From the NCBI RefSeq assembly GCF_910589235.1, contig NW_025813595.1, forward strand, positions 5,844,501 to 5,908,500: a stretch of 64,000 bases of DNA, in the 5' to 3' direction. The translations under genes were made by a program, and so were the position numbers. This document shows, in pieces, positions 28,355 to 42,074 of this stretch. The notes below the pieces were generated by a model. The model was not told the origin of the DNA. It saw only the letters and a program-made list of their open reading frames with translations, and made no database searches. How positions within the stretch are numbered: the first letter of the stretch is position 1; each line of letters begins with the position of its first letter. This stretch comes from Vespa crabro. Lineage: Eukaryota > Arthropoda > Insecta > Hymenoptera > Vespidae.

Positions 28355-30827
28355 TTATAATGATAATAACAATAATATTAATATCAATAATAACGATAAT
28401 GGCAATAATAATATATATAACAATTATAATGATAATGACGAAAATAACGATAATAATAATAACGATAATAGCGATAATAGAAATAATAATAAAAATGATA
28501 AAAACGATAATAACAATGGTAACGTTAATAATAATAGAATTAATACAGATAATAACTATAATAACGATAATAATAATAGGCATAATAACGATATTAACGA
28601 TAATAATAATAATAATAAAAACAAAATAACGATAATAACGATAATAACGATAATAACGATAATGACGATAACAATAATAATAATAATGACGATTAAGAAG
28701 CTAATATCGATAAAAATAATAATAATAATAACTATATTAACTATAATAATAATAACACTAATAGCGATAACATTGATAAAAACTATAAAAACGGTAATAA
28801 TAAAAATAATAATAATAAAAACGATATTAACGGTAATACAATAATAACGACAGCAATGACAATAATTACGTTAATAAATATAATAACGATAATAATAATA
28901 TTAATAATAACGATAATCACGATAATAAAGTTAATAATAATAATAACAATATCGATAATAACGATAATAACGGTAATACAGATAATAATAATAACAATAA
29001 AAAAGAAAATATAGATTTTAATAATAATAATAATATCGATATTAACGAAAACAACGATAATAATAATAGTAATAATAATGATAATTACGATAATGTTGGT
29101 AATAATAATAATAATAATATCGATAATAACGATAATAACGGTAATAAATATAATAATAATAAAAATAATAAAGAAAATAACCATAATATCGATAATGAGA
29201 AAATAATATTATCAATAATAACGATAATAATAATAAACACAATAATAAAGAGGATGACGATAATAACGATTATATAAAAAACGATAACAACACTATTAGT
29301 AATAATAATAATAATATTAATAATAATGTTAATATCGAATATAATTATCATTATAATAAAGATAATGGCGATATTAACGATAATGACGATATTAATAATA
29401 ACAACAGTAACGCTAATTACGATAATAATTATCAAAACATAGTTAATAATATTTATAATAACAATACTTAAGATAATAAAAATAATATTATTAACAATAA
29501 TGTCGATAATAACGATAATAACGATAATAACGGTCATTAGGGTAAAAATATTATTAATAATAACAATAATAATAATAATAACGATAGTAAGGAAAATAAC
29601 GATACCGTCAATAATAATAATAAAAATAATAACGATAATAGCGATAATAAAGATAATATCGATAATAATATCAACACTATTATAGAAAGAAACGATAATA
29701 ATAATAATAGTAATAAAAATAAAAACATTAATGATACTAATGATATTATCGATAATGGTAATAATAATAATAACGATAATAACGGTTATAATGATAAGAA
29801 TTATAATAATAACAATATTAAAAATAATAACTGTAATAACGATAACAACGATAATAATTGTAGTAATAGTAACAATAATAACATTACTAACGATAATAAC
29901 GATATTAAAGATTATAATAATTACGATAATAACGATAATATTCATAATAATAATAACAATATCAACGAAAATTCCGATAATAATAATAATCACAATAATA
30001 ACGACAAGAGAGGTGATAACGATAATATCGATAATAATATGGATTGTAACAATAAAAGCGATAATAATAATAACAATAATAACCATAATAAGGGTAATAT
30101 CTAAAATAACGGTAATAATGATAATAACGGTAATAGTAACAATAATAATAACGATGCTAACGATAATACACCAATAATAAAGATAATAATAATAATAATA
30201 AATATAACAATGGTGACGATATTACCGATAAAAACGATTATATAATAACGATGATAACAAAAATATTAATAATAATTATGACGATAATAACGGTATTCAC
30301 CATAATAATAATAATAATAATAAAGATAATAACGATATCAACGATAATAATTGTAGTAATAAAAACAATAATAAGTATACTAATATTAATTACGATACTA
30401 AAGATAATAATAATATCGATAGTAAGGAGAATACCGATAATAGTAATAAGAATAACAACTATAATAACGTTGAATTCGATAATAATAGTAATAATAGCAA
30501 CAAAAATATCATTAATAAAGAAGAATTAATAAAGACAATAACGGTAATTATCATAACATTTATAACGATAAAAACCAAAATAAGGATAATAGCGTTAATA
30601 ACGGCAATTATAATAATAATAATAAGGATGTTAACGATAATAACGATAATAATGATAATACTAATAATAATTATTATGATAAACACGATAAGAATGATAG
30701 TAACGATAATAATAATAAGTAAAACTTTAATAACTATAATTACGATAATATCAACATTAATAATAGTAATAATATCAATAGTAACGATAATAATATTAGA
30801 AAAATAATATTAATAACGATAGTAGTA

Positions 30828-30859
<32 letters not shown>

Positions 30860-33478
30860 TTTAACGTCACTAATGATATTTATGATAATAACGGTAAAAA
30901 TAATAATAATAATAATATCGATAATAACGGTAACAACGGTTACAACGATAATAATAATAAAGAAATTACAATAATTACAATAATAACGATAACAATTATA
31001 AAACGATAATAATAATAAAGGTAATAAAAATAATAACATTCATAATAAAAACAATATAATTATATTAACAGTTATGAGGACAATAACGATTATAATAACA
31101 ATAACAACGATAATATTGATAATAATAAAAACAATAATAACTATAATAACGGTAATAACGAAAATAATAATATAATCAATAACGATAATTAAGTCAATAA
31201 CGATAAAATAATAGCAATAATAACGATAATAACGATAATAATAATAACAATATTAACGATAACGTCGAAAACGATAATAATAATAATAAAAATGCTAACG
31301 ATAATATTGATAATAACAATAATAATAATAACAATGACAACGATAATATTATTAAAAATAATAACGATAATAACGATAATAAAGATAAAAATGATAATAA
31401 TAATAAAAATTATAACGATAATAACGACAAGAATATTAATAATAATATTAATAAAAACAATAATAAATGTAATAATAATAATATTTATAATAATAATAAT
31501 AACGATATGGACCAAAATATCCATAATAATAGTAGTAAAAGTAACAAGAGAAACATTAATAACTTTAAGAACGATATTGACGATAATATGAATAACAATA
31601 ATAACGATAATAACGAAAATAACGTTAACAACGATAATAATAATAACAATAATATCGATAATTACGATAATAACTATAATAATAGTAATAATGATAACAC
31701 TAATAACAATAATAATGATAATAATGATAATAACGATAATACCGATAACAGCAATAACAATAATAAAGAAAATAACGATAATAATAATAATAATAATTAG
31801 AGCAAGAATAATGATAATATACATAATATCGATAATAATAATAACGAAAATAGAGGCAATAGTAATAATAATAATAAAGATAATAACGAAAATATCAATG
31901 ATAATGACATGAATAATAATGATAATAACGATAAAAACGATAATCATAATAATAAAGACAATAACGATATTAACGTTAATAACGATAATAAAAATACGAT
32001 TACCACGATTACAGTAATAATAATAATATCGATAGTAACAATAATAACGAAAATGACGATAATAATAATAATAAAAATTAAAAGATTATAAAGATATAAC
32101 CGATCAAAGCTATAATAATGATAATAACAATAACAATAATAATAATAATCACAATAATAACAATAATAACAATAATAATGAGAACAATAATAACGATAAT
32201 AACCTTATTAACCATAAAAAATAATAACAATATTAACGATAACAACAAAATAATAATAATAATAATTATAATAATAATAATAATTATAATAATAATAATA
32301 ATGAAAATGAGGATAATAACGATGACAAAGAAAATAATAATAAAAATAATAATTATATTAAAAATGAGGATAATAACGATGACAACAAAAATAATAATAG
32401 TAATATTATCGATAATAAATATAATAACGAAAATAATGTTAATAATAATAATAATAATAATAATAACAATAATAACGATCATACGACAATAAACATAATA
32501 TTAAGTACGATAATAAGGTTATTAAAGATAATACCGATAATATTAATAATAGTCATATAGTTAAAAACTATATTAAAGAAAATAGCAATAATAACAATAA
32601 CAATAATAACGATAATAACGATATTAACGATAATCATAACTATAATAATAATAAAGATAATACAGATATTTACGATAATAAGGATAATTATGATAGTAAT
32701 AATAAATATAGTAACGATAACAATGATGATAATGATAATGACGATAATAATAATAATATTAACGATAATATCGATAATAACAATTATAACGTATTTATAA
32801 AATTAATAATATAGATAATATCGATAATAATAATAACTATATTATCGATAATAACGATAATAATAATAATAAAGAAAATAACGCTATTAACGTATATAAG
32901 AGAAACACTAAAAATAATAATAGTGATAATAACGATAATAAATATAATAACGACAAAAGGAAAAAAAATTATAACAATGATAACGATAATAACAATAATA
33001 ATAATAAAAATAACGATAATATCGATAATAACTACAATAATAATAATAATAGAAACGATAATAACGATAATAACGATAATAGCGATAATAATAGTAGTAA
33101 TTATTAGAACAATAACAATTATAACGATAATAATAATATTAACGATAATAACGATAAATATAATAACATTAAAGACGATAATTATGGTAATAGCGAATAA
33201 TTACGATAATAATAAAAATAATAATAAAAACAACAATAAAAATCATAATAATGATAATAAAATAACAATGATAATAATTATAATAACTATAATAACGATA
33301 ATAATGATAATAACGATAATAAACATAACAATAAAACTAATATAACGATAATAACCTTAATAACGATAATAATATTAATAATAGCGATAGTAGCGATAAT
33401 ATCCATAATAACGATAATAATAATAATAAATATAAAGATAACATCGTTAATAAGTATGATAATAATAATAATAATAAT

Positions 33479-33516
<38 letters not shown>

Positions 33517-35209
33517 TGATAATAACGATAATAATGATAATAACCATAAAATAATAATAATAAGAAGGGTAATAAGAATAATAATAATAATAATAAAGTT
33601 AATAACGGTATTAATGATAATAACGATAATCATAATAATAATAATAATAAAGACAATATCGGTATTAACGATAATAACGGAAATCAAAATATTTTTTAAT
33701 GTCGATAGTAAGAATAATAACGAAAAAAACGATTATTATAATAATAATATTAATATCCATAATAAGGATAGTAACGACAATATCGATAATAATGAAGATA
33801 ATAACAATAATAACGATATTAACAATAATAATAATAATAGTAATAACAATAATAACGATAATGATGATAATAACGTTAATAATGATAATAACAATAATAA
33901 TAATACTTATAATAAAAATAATAACGGAAATAAAGATTATAATGATACTAACAATAATAATATTAATAATTATAGTAATAATAATGATAATAACGATAAT
34001 AACTATATTAATAGAAATAATAATAACAATATTTACAATAATGAAATAATAACGATGTTACCGATAATAATAATAACGATTATAACGAAATATTCTAATA
34101 ATAAAAATATCGATATTAACAATAATAACGATAATGACGATAATAATAAAAATAAGAATAACGATAATATCAATAAAAATTATAACAATATTAACGATAA
34201 TATCTATAATAATAATAATAATAACAATAATAACGATAATAACAATAATAATAATAACGATAAAACAGATAACAGTAATAATAATACTAACTATAGTAAC
34301 GATAATTACAATCGGAACGATAATAACGATTATATCAATTATAATAATAACGATAATAACGTTAATATCGATAATAAAAAATAATAATAGCGATAATTGT
34401 GATATTAACGATAATAACTATAATAATAATAACAATAATAGCGATAAAAACGATACTATTTATAATAACAATAATAACGTTTATAACAATAATAATAATA
34501 AAAATAAAAATGATCAAGAGAATTATAAAGATTAGAACGATAATAATAATAATATTAATAACCATAATAACGATTATAATGATATTATCAATAATAATAG
34601 ATGTTATAATAACAATATTAACAATGATGAAGACAATAACGATAATAACCATAATAATAATAGTAATAAGAACAATAATAACAATAATAACGACAAAACG
34701 ATATTAGCGATAATAATAATAACGATAATAACGATAATATCGATAATAATAATAATAATAATAACAAAAGTAACGATAATAACGATATTAACAATAATAA
34801 TAATAACGATAATAACGATAATAGTAATAACAATAATATCTATAGTAAGCATAATAACGATAATGACGGTAGTAATAATAATAATAATAACAATAATAAC
34901 TATAATAACAATAATAACTATAATAATATTAATAACAATAAGAACGATATCAGCGATAATAACGATACTAATAATAATAATGTTAATGAAAATTAGGATA
35001 ATAACTGTCAACGTTAATAATATTAACAGAAATAAAGATGAAAATGATAATAACGATAATAGTAATAATAATAATAATATTAATAACGGTAATATCGATA
35101 ATAAAAATAATAGCGATAATAATAATAAAGATAATGACGATTATAATATTAATAATAATAACGATATTAACGATAATTTCGATAATAACGATAATAATAA
35201 AAACGATAA
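28355..35209. repeat. Satellite block 2
   Basis: This is 6.9 kb of the same AACGATAAT/AAT satellite. It is collinear with block 4 through shared rare variants. The first ~700 bp have no obvious partner in block 4, which fits element D's 5' end and its flank having been lost together. No gene or other feature was seen. Confidence 0.95.
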
Positions 35210-35495
35210 TTTTTTTTTAAGGTCTGAGGATGCCAAACTTTATGCACTGACCCAGGTGCACTAGAGGAACCCTTTACCTTTTGGGTCCCCCGTTGAATTC
35301 CCTGGAGTGTCGGGCTAACCGTTGGAATAGGCATTACCTACTAATCTCATATCCATCCCATTGGCATAGTGATACCACCCGGCACCGTAATGTGATATTA
35401 ATTCATGATGGCGCCACTTCATCATGTCCAATTAAATAGGACTCCCACAATTTGGCTCTACGTGGCAGGAACTTGGTGCAACGTTGATGGCACGT
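35210..35495 (-). other. Element C 3' UTR and A tail
   Basis: About 286 bp lie between the ORF2 stop and the satellite. It contains the sense segment with GACACTCCAGGG, GGGGGACCC and AAAGGGTTCCTCTAG shared with the B/D subtype. It ends CTCAGACCTT followed by nine A. The A run meets TTATCG satellite directly. Confidence 0.75.
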
Positions 35496-38476
35496 CTATG
35501 GGCATCCCATATCCTTCTTCTTTTTACGTAAGATTGCCCTCACGTAGCAGGCATCTCTGTTCCACTCCTTCTGCCCTCGCAGCATTTTCTTGACAATGTT
35601 GTCCGGCGAGATATCACCGAGCTCCTGCTACAAGGCAAATAGTTCGATGTTCCACCGTGCACAAATGAAGAACCTGTGGTGGGCGTCGTCGAAGGTTGAG
35701 TCGCCATAGGGACATTTGCCGTCAGAAACCTTCCTCATTTTTGCAGGGTAGGTGCAGAACAGACTATGCCCTATCAATAATTGGGTGGGAAGATGTCGAC
35801 CTCCCCCGCCTACCGATTTAGCAGGTGTCCAGCCGACAGACGAGTCGGACCGTCCACCTGCCCCTAGACTCCCGTTCCCATTTTCTTTGCCAGGTCTCGA
35901 TGCTGGTAGACCTGGAGAGCCATGATACCTCCTCCTTACCCAAAGCGGACCTTTGCTGGTGGAGAAATGTCTCTCCTGGGCTAGTAGATCTATCGGGAAT
36001 ACTCCCGCGACCACTAGCACCGCGGGCTCAGAGACCGTGCAGTAGGAGCAAGCGATTCGGAGAGCGCCCTTCCTCTGTACTGCGGATCTGCGCTTGCGAA
36101 AATTATCTTTTCGCAGCGCCTCCGCCCATATTTATGCGCCGTACAGTATCACTGCTTCGACGGCACGCATCCGTATTCGCCTAATGCACGGCCGGGGGCC
36201 GTTGACATTGGCCATAAGTGTGCCCAGCGTGGCTACAACTTTTGCCGCCTTGTCAGCCGCCCTTATTATATGCTCTCCGTAATTCAGTTTGTAATCGAGC
36301 ATTACTCCAATGTACCTGACAGACGGCTTTGCCTGGACCGTCGCGTCTCCTACTGTGAAATTGTGCAAGGTGTTGATGCCCGTCTGCGTTAGTAGCACGA
36401 TCTCTCTTTTGTGGGCTGCTAAGGATAGCCCATGCTCTTCCATCCAGGAGATGACTCTGCGCATGACCTAGTTGAGCAGCAGCTGTGCCCCCTCCGTGTC
36501 TCTTACAGTTATGACAACTGCAATGTCGTCTGCGTACCCAACCAAGAAAGCGCCTTCAAGGACTGCCATATGGAAAATACCATCGTTGAAAATATTCCAG
36601 ATATCCTGTCCTAGTATGGAGCCCTGAGCTGCCCCCGATGTCAACTCCAAGCTTTTTGGATTGTAGTATTGTATTCTAGGAAGCGCTCGTTCAGATAATC
36701 CTCGAGTATTCGAAGTATGTACCCCGGAACTCTGAAATTACGTTCCAGCGCTTCCATTGCCAAGTCCCACCTGATGGAGTTGAAGGCATTTCTCTAAGGT
36801 GGCCAGCAGACACAAATGGCGGGAATGGTGATTCCCGCGGTCAGTCATTTTTGCGGCCATGACAACCTTCTGAAATGCGTGGATGGTGAAGAGGCAGGAT
36901 CGAAATCCATACTGGCAGGCAGCAAGATCCCCCGCTGACCTCACGGGTGCGTGCAGCCGTGGCCTAAGTAGCTTCTCCAGGAGCTTGCCAGCCTCATCGA
37001 GCATACATATAGGCTTGTATGACGAAGCAGCCTCTGCTGGACCCTTGCCCTTGATGATCAGCACAAACTTCGCTTTCTTCCACGGGGCCGAGAAGATGCC
37101 CTCCCGGAGGCACGTGTTGTACACGTTTAGCAATAGCTCAGGGTGACTCTGCGAGACGGGTTTAATTACTTCCGCTGGAAGTCCGTCAGGAACTGGAGCT
37201 CTCTGGTTCCGCATAGAAGATGCGGCGCTGAATAGCTTTTCGTGCATAAATTGTGGCGCATCTGTTATGCCAGGCGTAGCCATGCTAATCTTTCTCTTCG
37301 CCTGTGAGCGGAATACAGTATGCACGATGTATTCCAACGTCCTTGCGTCCTTAGGGATTCCTTGCTATTGAGTTCCCAGCTTGCGAGTGACGATCTGATA
37401 CCCTAATATTCACGGATTCTTATCGACTTCCAGGCACAGCTACTTCCATCGCCGTCGTTACTAGCCATGATTGCCCACTTAAAAGCTTTTTGGCCGCTTG
37501 ATACTCTGCAGCAAAGGGAGCAGCTTCGAGTTCGCGTCTCTTCGCTCTTTGTGCCAAACGGCGAAGCCTTAAGCACTTCTTACGAAGATCTGCGATATCG
37601 TTCGTCCATCAGTATGCAGGATGCCTCTGCCGTTTCGTGGTCTTCTTTGGCACCACTATCGCGCAAGCCTTTTGGATGAGCTGCATAATTGCTGCAGTAA
37701 TCATCCTGGTTTGTGCAGGTGGCGATAGACTCACGGAATCAATTTGAAAGGATCTCCAACCTTCTTCTATGACGGAAAACAGTCTCTCTTAATCGATTCT
37801 TGCAATGTTCCAACGGAGAGGTCTTTCTACACTTGTCTCCTTTCGTGTACATCGAATAGGATGTACTGATGGTCGCTTCTGGTATAATCCTCAATTACCC
37901 GCCAGCTTGTGACTCTTGCCACAAGTTGTTCGATGGCTAGAGAGTTGTCCAGGATCGTCTCTCTGTAGCCAGGCATACAGAAGGTTGGTGTAGAGTCTGT
38001 GTTGAGTATTGAGAGCTCTAGTCTCGACGCCAACTTCATGATTCGACTTCCGCTGGAGTCCGGCCTGGCCTCCCCAATTCGAGAGCTTTGGCATTGATGT
38101 CTCCAACCACAATGAAATCCTATTGCATTTTTCGCAGCGCGTCTTCCAGATCGTCCAATTTGCTCTGGAAGACGTCTATCCGGTCGTTCAGGGTGAGATA
38201 TACTCTGACATAAGTCGTAGAGTTGTGTCTCACCCAAACGTATCCACATCCATATCCTTGATCCGACACATGTATATGTCGGGGATCTGGGATCCAGATG
38301 GCCACAGTGCCCAATTCGTTTGCGTACCATCCAATCCTGCTCTGTCCTGGTACTGTTCGCTGATTAAAACGATATCAGCTTGTTTCTCTGAGTTAGAAAG
38401 TGGTGCACCGTTCTACTCCTACGAAGATTACCCTGAAGTACCCTCATCCTGTTTTCCTCTTGTTGGCTGTTGCATG
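35496..38476 (-). pseudogene. Element C ORF2 (endonuclease + reverse transcriptase), decayed
   Basis: The ATG at 38476 overlaps the end of ORF1 by about 49 nt in another frame. The EN domain has LQGNLRRSRTVHH, then a 10-nt deletion relative to E (frameshift), VSDQGYGCGYVWVRH, TAG in place of Trp before DFIVVGDINA, and PTFC, RSDHQYILFD near 37870. RT follows at 37337: APVPDGLP, KPICMLDEAGKLLEKLL, QYGFR, LCLLATL. A 5-nt deletion at about 36792-36796 removes motif A with its catalytic Asp. Motif B GAAQGSILG and motif C GYADD (about 36560) are intact. TAG at 36468-36470 interrupts LLLN.VMRRV. The C-terminus has LVVAGVFPIDLLAQE and CPYGDS..H..C (second Cys missing), with the stop TAG at 35496-35498. 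The original length would be near 990 residues. Confidence 0.87.
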
Positions 38477-39947
38477 GGCCTCCTGGAAAGCTTTGCAGGC
38501 CCTTGATACCGCAAGGAGCTTCATAAGTTCATCAACGCTATTGAAGCACACAAAGCAAGTAGGCTCGCTGACCTTGCAGTCTTTGATCTTGTGCCCCGTG
38601 CCGCCGCAGTTATCTCAAATCTTACTGCCATCAGTGCACTTGCACGAGGTTCTATAGTGACCATAGTCGAGACAGCGGTAGCATCGCCTCACTTCTACTC
38701 TTCGCTTGACCCTTCAGCTGACGAAACCGACCAACACTCGGCCGACATTTAAAAACTTCGCAGCTGCTTCCTCTTCTAATCTGACGATGGCCAGACGTTG
38801 TTGTCTCGCGTTGGGGATCGACAATTTAACCTTTAATTTCCCCGCGTTGTATGGCAGGGTCCTCTTTATGACCTCCTCGACTTCCATCACCGATGTGCAG
38901 CAATCGCAGTCCCGTATCTCCAGCGTAGATCTAGGGTCCAGTTCCGTGATGCTGCTCGTTTCTCCTACTTCATTCCTCAGGGTTTCTGCGAATAAGGTCT
39001 TGATATGCGTAGTGGTCTTCTTAAGTTCGAGGAGAATCCCTCCAGTTCTGGTCTGCCGGTCCGATCTAACCTATACCCCTGTGCCGCTGGTCTTGAAACG
39101 CTGATGGATGCTCCGACTACGTCTGCGTAAGATTTGCCTTGCGCAGGTTTCAGGAGATCAGCGTCCGGCCTTGTTTTCTTTCTCGGCCTGTCCTCCGATT
39201 TGCTCGGCTTCTATTTCACCTGCTGTGGGTGTTTCGTCGCCTTCTTCGCTGGATTCTCGTTATCTTTTCTCTTCTTCTTGACCACCGTCAACTTGGTGGC
39301 TTCGGTCGTCGTCGTCTCTTGCCTCGGTCTTTTGAGGCTTTCTTCAGGCAACTGCGGCGGATTTGTGGCTACTCTCTTAATTGTGCCGACATCAGTTGTA
39401 GAATTTGTCCAAGGGTTCTGAGAAACTCGGGCTAGGGTCCTCGCTCCCTTATTGAACTTTTTTCGAGATTTAAAAATGAACTCGAGACTCTCTATGACGT
39501 CCTCCAGGTCTGGGAGACCTTGCTTAATCGTGTTGTTAACGTTTGGCTACGTAGTAATAGCTGCCTTCATTATGCCAAGGAGATCTTTCGCTTGCGCGAG
39601 TTTCTCACCATCTCCATCTTGTGGTGTCCCTTTGCAGGCTTGATTGGTAACGACAGGCCGGAGATCCCCGTACTATCAACGACACTGGCAATCTATTGCC
39701 GCTCCTCCAAGTGTCTTTCCTCATATCTTTCCCTTCCAGGCGCAGTAGACACACAGCAGGCCAGTTCGCCTACCTGTGGTGCTCTTCCTGATGTAATATC
39801 CAGATCTGGTGCCAGGATGTCTAACCCAAGTTCATGGCAGTTGCTGGATGACTACGGCGGGTGGCCTACTCTAACACCACATGACATCGCCGTGGCGTGA
39901 GTGTCACTCCCACGCCCACTAATAACTATTTCTGTACTATCCATCAT
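38428..39947 (-). pseudogene. Element C ORF1 (gag-like), decayed
   Basis: The start at 39947 (Met-Met-Asp-Ser) is supported by alignment with A and E. The N-terminal part reads GRGSDTHATAMSCG and then meets TAG at 39852-39854. Further on, a recoverable gag frame shows a charged N-terminal domain, TAG at 39547-39549, a Lys/Glu-rich region, then GKSYADVVG at about 39120. The typical R1 central domain follows (GGILLELKK, STLEIRDCD, EEVIKRTLPYN, ARQQRLAIVRLEEEA). The first zinc knuckle, CYRC.DYGHYRTSC (about 38670-38630), is intact. The second has TGA (38615-38617) exactly where its first Cys codon should be. Upstream of the knuckle a Cys is also TGA (FVS*RV). The ORF1 stop TAA is at 38428-38430, inside ORF2. 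No uninterrupted gag product is possible. Confidence 0.82.
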
Positions 39948-40168
39948 AAGAAATATAATCATTGGGAGGCAAGATCACCAAAGTAAAGGAAAGGAATGAA
40001 AGGACGCTTGAGAGTGACAGCAAGAATAGAGGAAGATATAAAAGAAAAACAAAGGAGTATCAGCCGTACAAGGACATTCAAAAACCATTCACAAAGTCCT
40101 TTTAGTCGTCTCCAAAGGCAAGCAGGGAGTACTCTGGGAGATCTCTACTTCCCCACACTCACAGTGGG
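39948..40168 (-). promoter_or_regulatory. Element C 5' UTR
   Basis: This is a 221-bp leader between the satellite junction and the Met-Met start at 39947. It contains the block shared with A and E, at about 40083-40142 (sense words CTCCCTGCTTG and GACTAAAAGGA, then TGAATGG). A promoter role is inferred from position and conservation only. The element starts CCC directly against TTATTA-type satellite, as does E. Confidence 0.5.
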
Positions 40169-42041
40169 TAATAATTAGTATAAAAACGATAATAGCATTA
40201 ATAATAATGACGATAATATCGTCAATAACTATAATAATAATAATAATAATAACGATAATACCAATAATACAGATAATGACGATAATAACGATAATCATAA
40301 TGACAATATTAACGATAACAACTATAATAACGAAAATAAATATTATTACAATATTAACGATAATAACGATAATAACGATAATAATAATAAAAGTATAAAT
40401 GATAATTACGTTAATAATTAAAATAATAATAGCTATAATAAGGATAAAAACGATAATAATGTTAATAATAGTAATAAAAATAATAACGATAATAACTATA
40501 ATGACGATAATAATAGTAATAATTCTGACGATAATAATAATAATAGTGATAACGATTATAACGAAAATTGCGATAATGACGATAATAATAATAACGATAA
40601 TAACGTTAATAACGGTAATAAAGATAATAAAGATAATAATAATAATAAGAATAATATCAATAATATCGATAATAATGATAAAAACGATAATAACGATAAA
40701 TACAATAATAACGAAAATAATAATATCAATAATAATAATATTAATAACAAAATAAAGATAATAAAGATAATAATGATAATAATAATAACGATAATAACGA
40801 CAATAATTATAATATTAATAGCGATAATAACGATAATAACGAAGATAATAATTAAAATAATAACGGTATCAATTATAATAACATTACTAAAAATAATAAT
40901 AATAACGAAAGAAAGGATAATAACGGTGAATATGAAATTAATAATAACAATAATAATGATAATAACATTAATAACGATAATAACAATAACATTAATAACG
41001 ATAACATGGATATCAACGATAATAACGATAAAAAAGATATTAATAATAATTATAAAAAAGATAATAACGATATTAACAAAAATAGAAATAATAATCATAA
41101 TAACAATAATAGCAATAATAACGATAATATCGTTAATATTAATAAGAGTATTAATGATAATATCGATAATAATAATAACAAAAATAATGATAATATCGAT
41201 AATAAGAATAACAATATTAACCCTAATAACGATAAGAAAGATAATAACGGTAAGAACGATAATAATAATAATAATAATACAACAATAATAACGATAATTA
41301 CGATAATTACGACAATAATAATAACTACAATAACGATAATATCGATAATAATAATAAGAATATTAACGATAATATCAATAATAATAATAATACTTATAAT
41401 AATAACAATAATAACGATAAAAAAATAAATAACGAAAATAACGATAAAATAATGATAATAATAATGACAATAACGACGATAATACCAATAATATTAATAT
41501 CGATAATGACGTTAATAATAATAATAATAACGATAATAACGATAATTACGTTAATACCGAAAAGAATAGGAACGATAATGAAGGTAATAATAATATTAAT
41601 TACGAATATAACGATATTTACGATAATATTTATAATAATAATTAATAAGATAACAGCGATATTAACGATAAATCGATATTAATAATAACGATACAAAGGA
41701 TACTAACGGTGAAAACGATTATATTAATAACAATAATAACGATAATAAGGAAAATAAGAATAACGATAAGGACGGTAATAATAATAATAATAAAAATAAT
41801 AACGATAATTACGATAATAATGTCAACAATAATAAGGATAATAAATATAATAGTAGTAATAATATTAACGATAATAACAATATTTACGATAGTAATAATA
41901 TTAATAATAATGATAGCAACGAAATTTACGATTAAATCGATATTAATAATTACAATAAAAACGATATAACTACATTAATGGTAATTACGATAAAACGTTA
42001 ATAATAATAGTAATAATAACGATAATAAAGTTAATAACGAC

Positions 42042-42074
<33 letters not shown>

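Larger units (their letters stand above)
25929..40168. repeat. Segmental duplication, unit 1 (satellite + element B + satellite + element C)
   Basis: Six groups of rare satellite variants here recur in the same order in unit 2: ATAGATGG at 25929/42421, TTTTAACGTCAC at 30859/47235, AACGATATGGACC at 31501/48124, ACGACAATAAACATAATATT at 32483/48805, GAAGG at 33564/50461 and GTTAATGAAAATTAGG at 34982/52001. Offsets run from 16322 to 17019 bp and change by steps, as expected from indels. Elements B and C match D and E at the same positions in this order. The left edge is approximate. Confidence 0.8.
35210..40168 (-). mobile_element. Element C: R1-clade copy with both ends present (~4.96 kb)
   Basis: The sense strand begins CCCACTGTG at 40168 immediately after satellite. 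It runs through a 5' UTR, ORF1, an overlapping ORF2 and a 3' UTR, and ends in a run of nine A next to GATAA satellite at 35209. It is the most complete copy in the window and serves as reference for B, D and E. Both reading frames are broken in many places. C is closest to E throughout and shares its main inactivating lesions. Confidence 0.93.

Noticed and set aside
37827..38330. A single 167-codon minus frame in C (and 54843-55346 in E) as a separate protein
   Set aside because: Its first half is an out-of-frame reading of the endonuclease and its second half is the true EN frame after a frameshift. It is a composite, not a gene.
38706..39435. + strand open frames of 98-132 codons in element C
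   Set aside because: They are antisense to the gag frame, whose central-domain motifs (STLEIRDCD, EEVIKRTLPYN) can be read on the minus strand.
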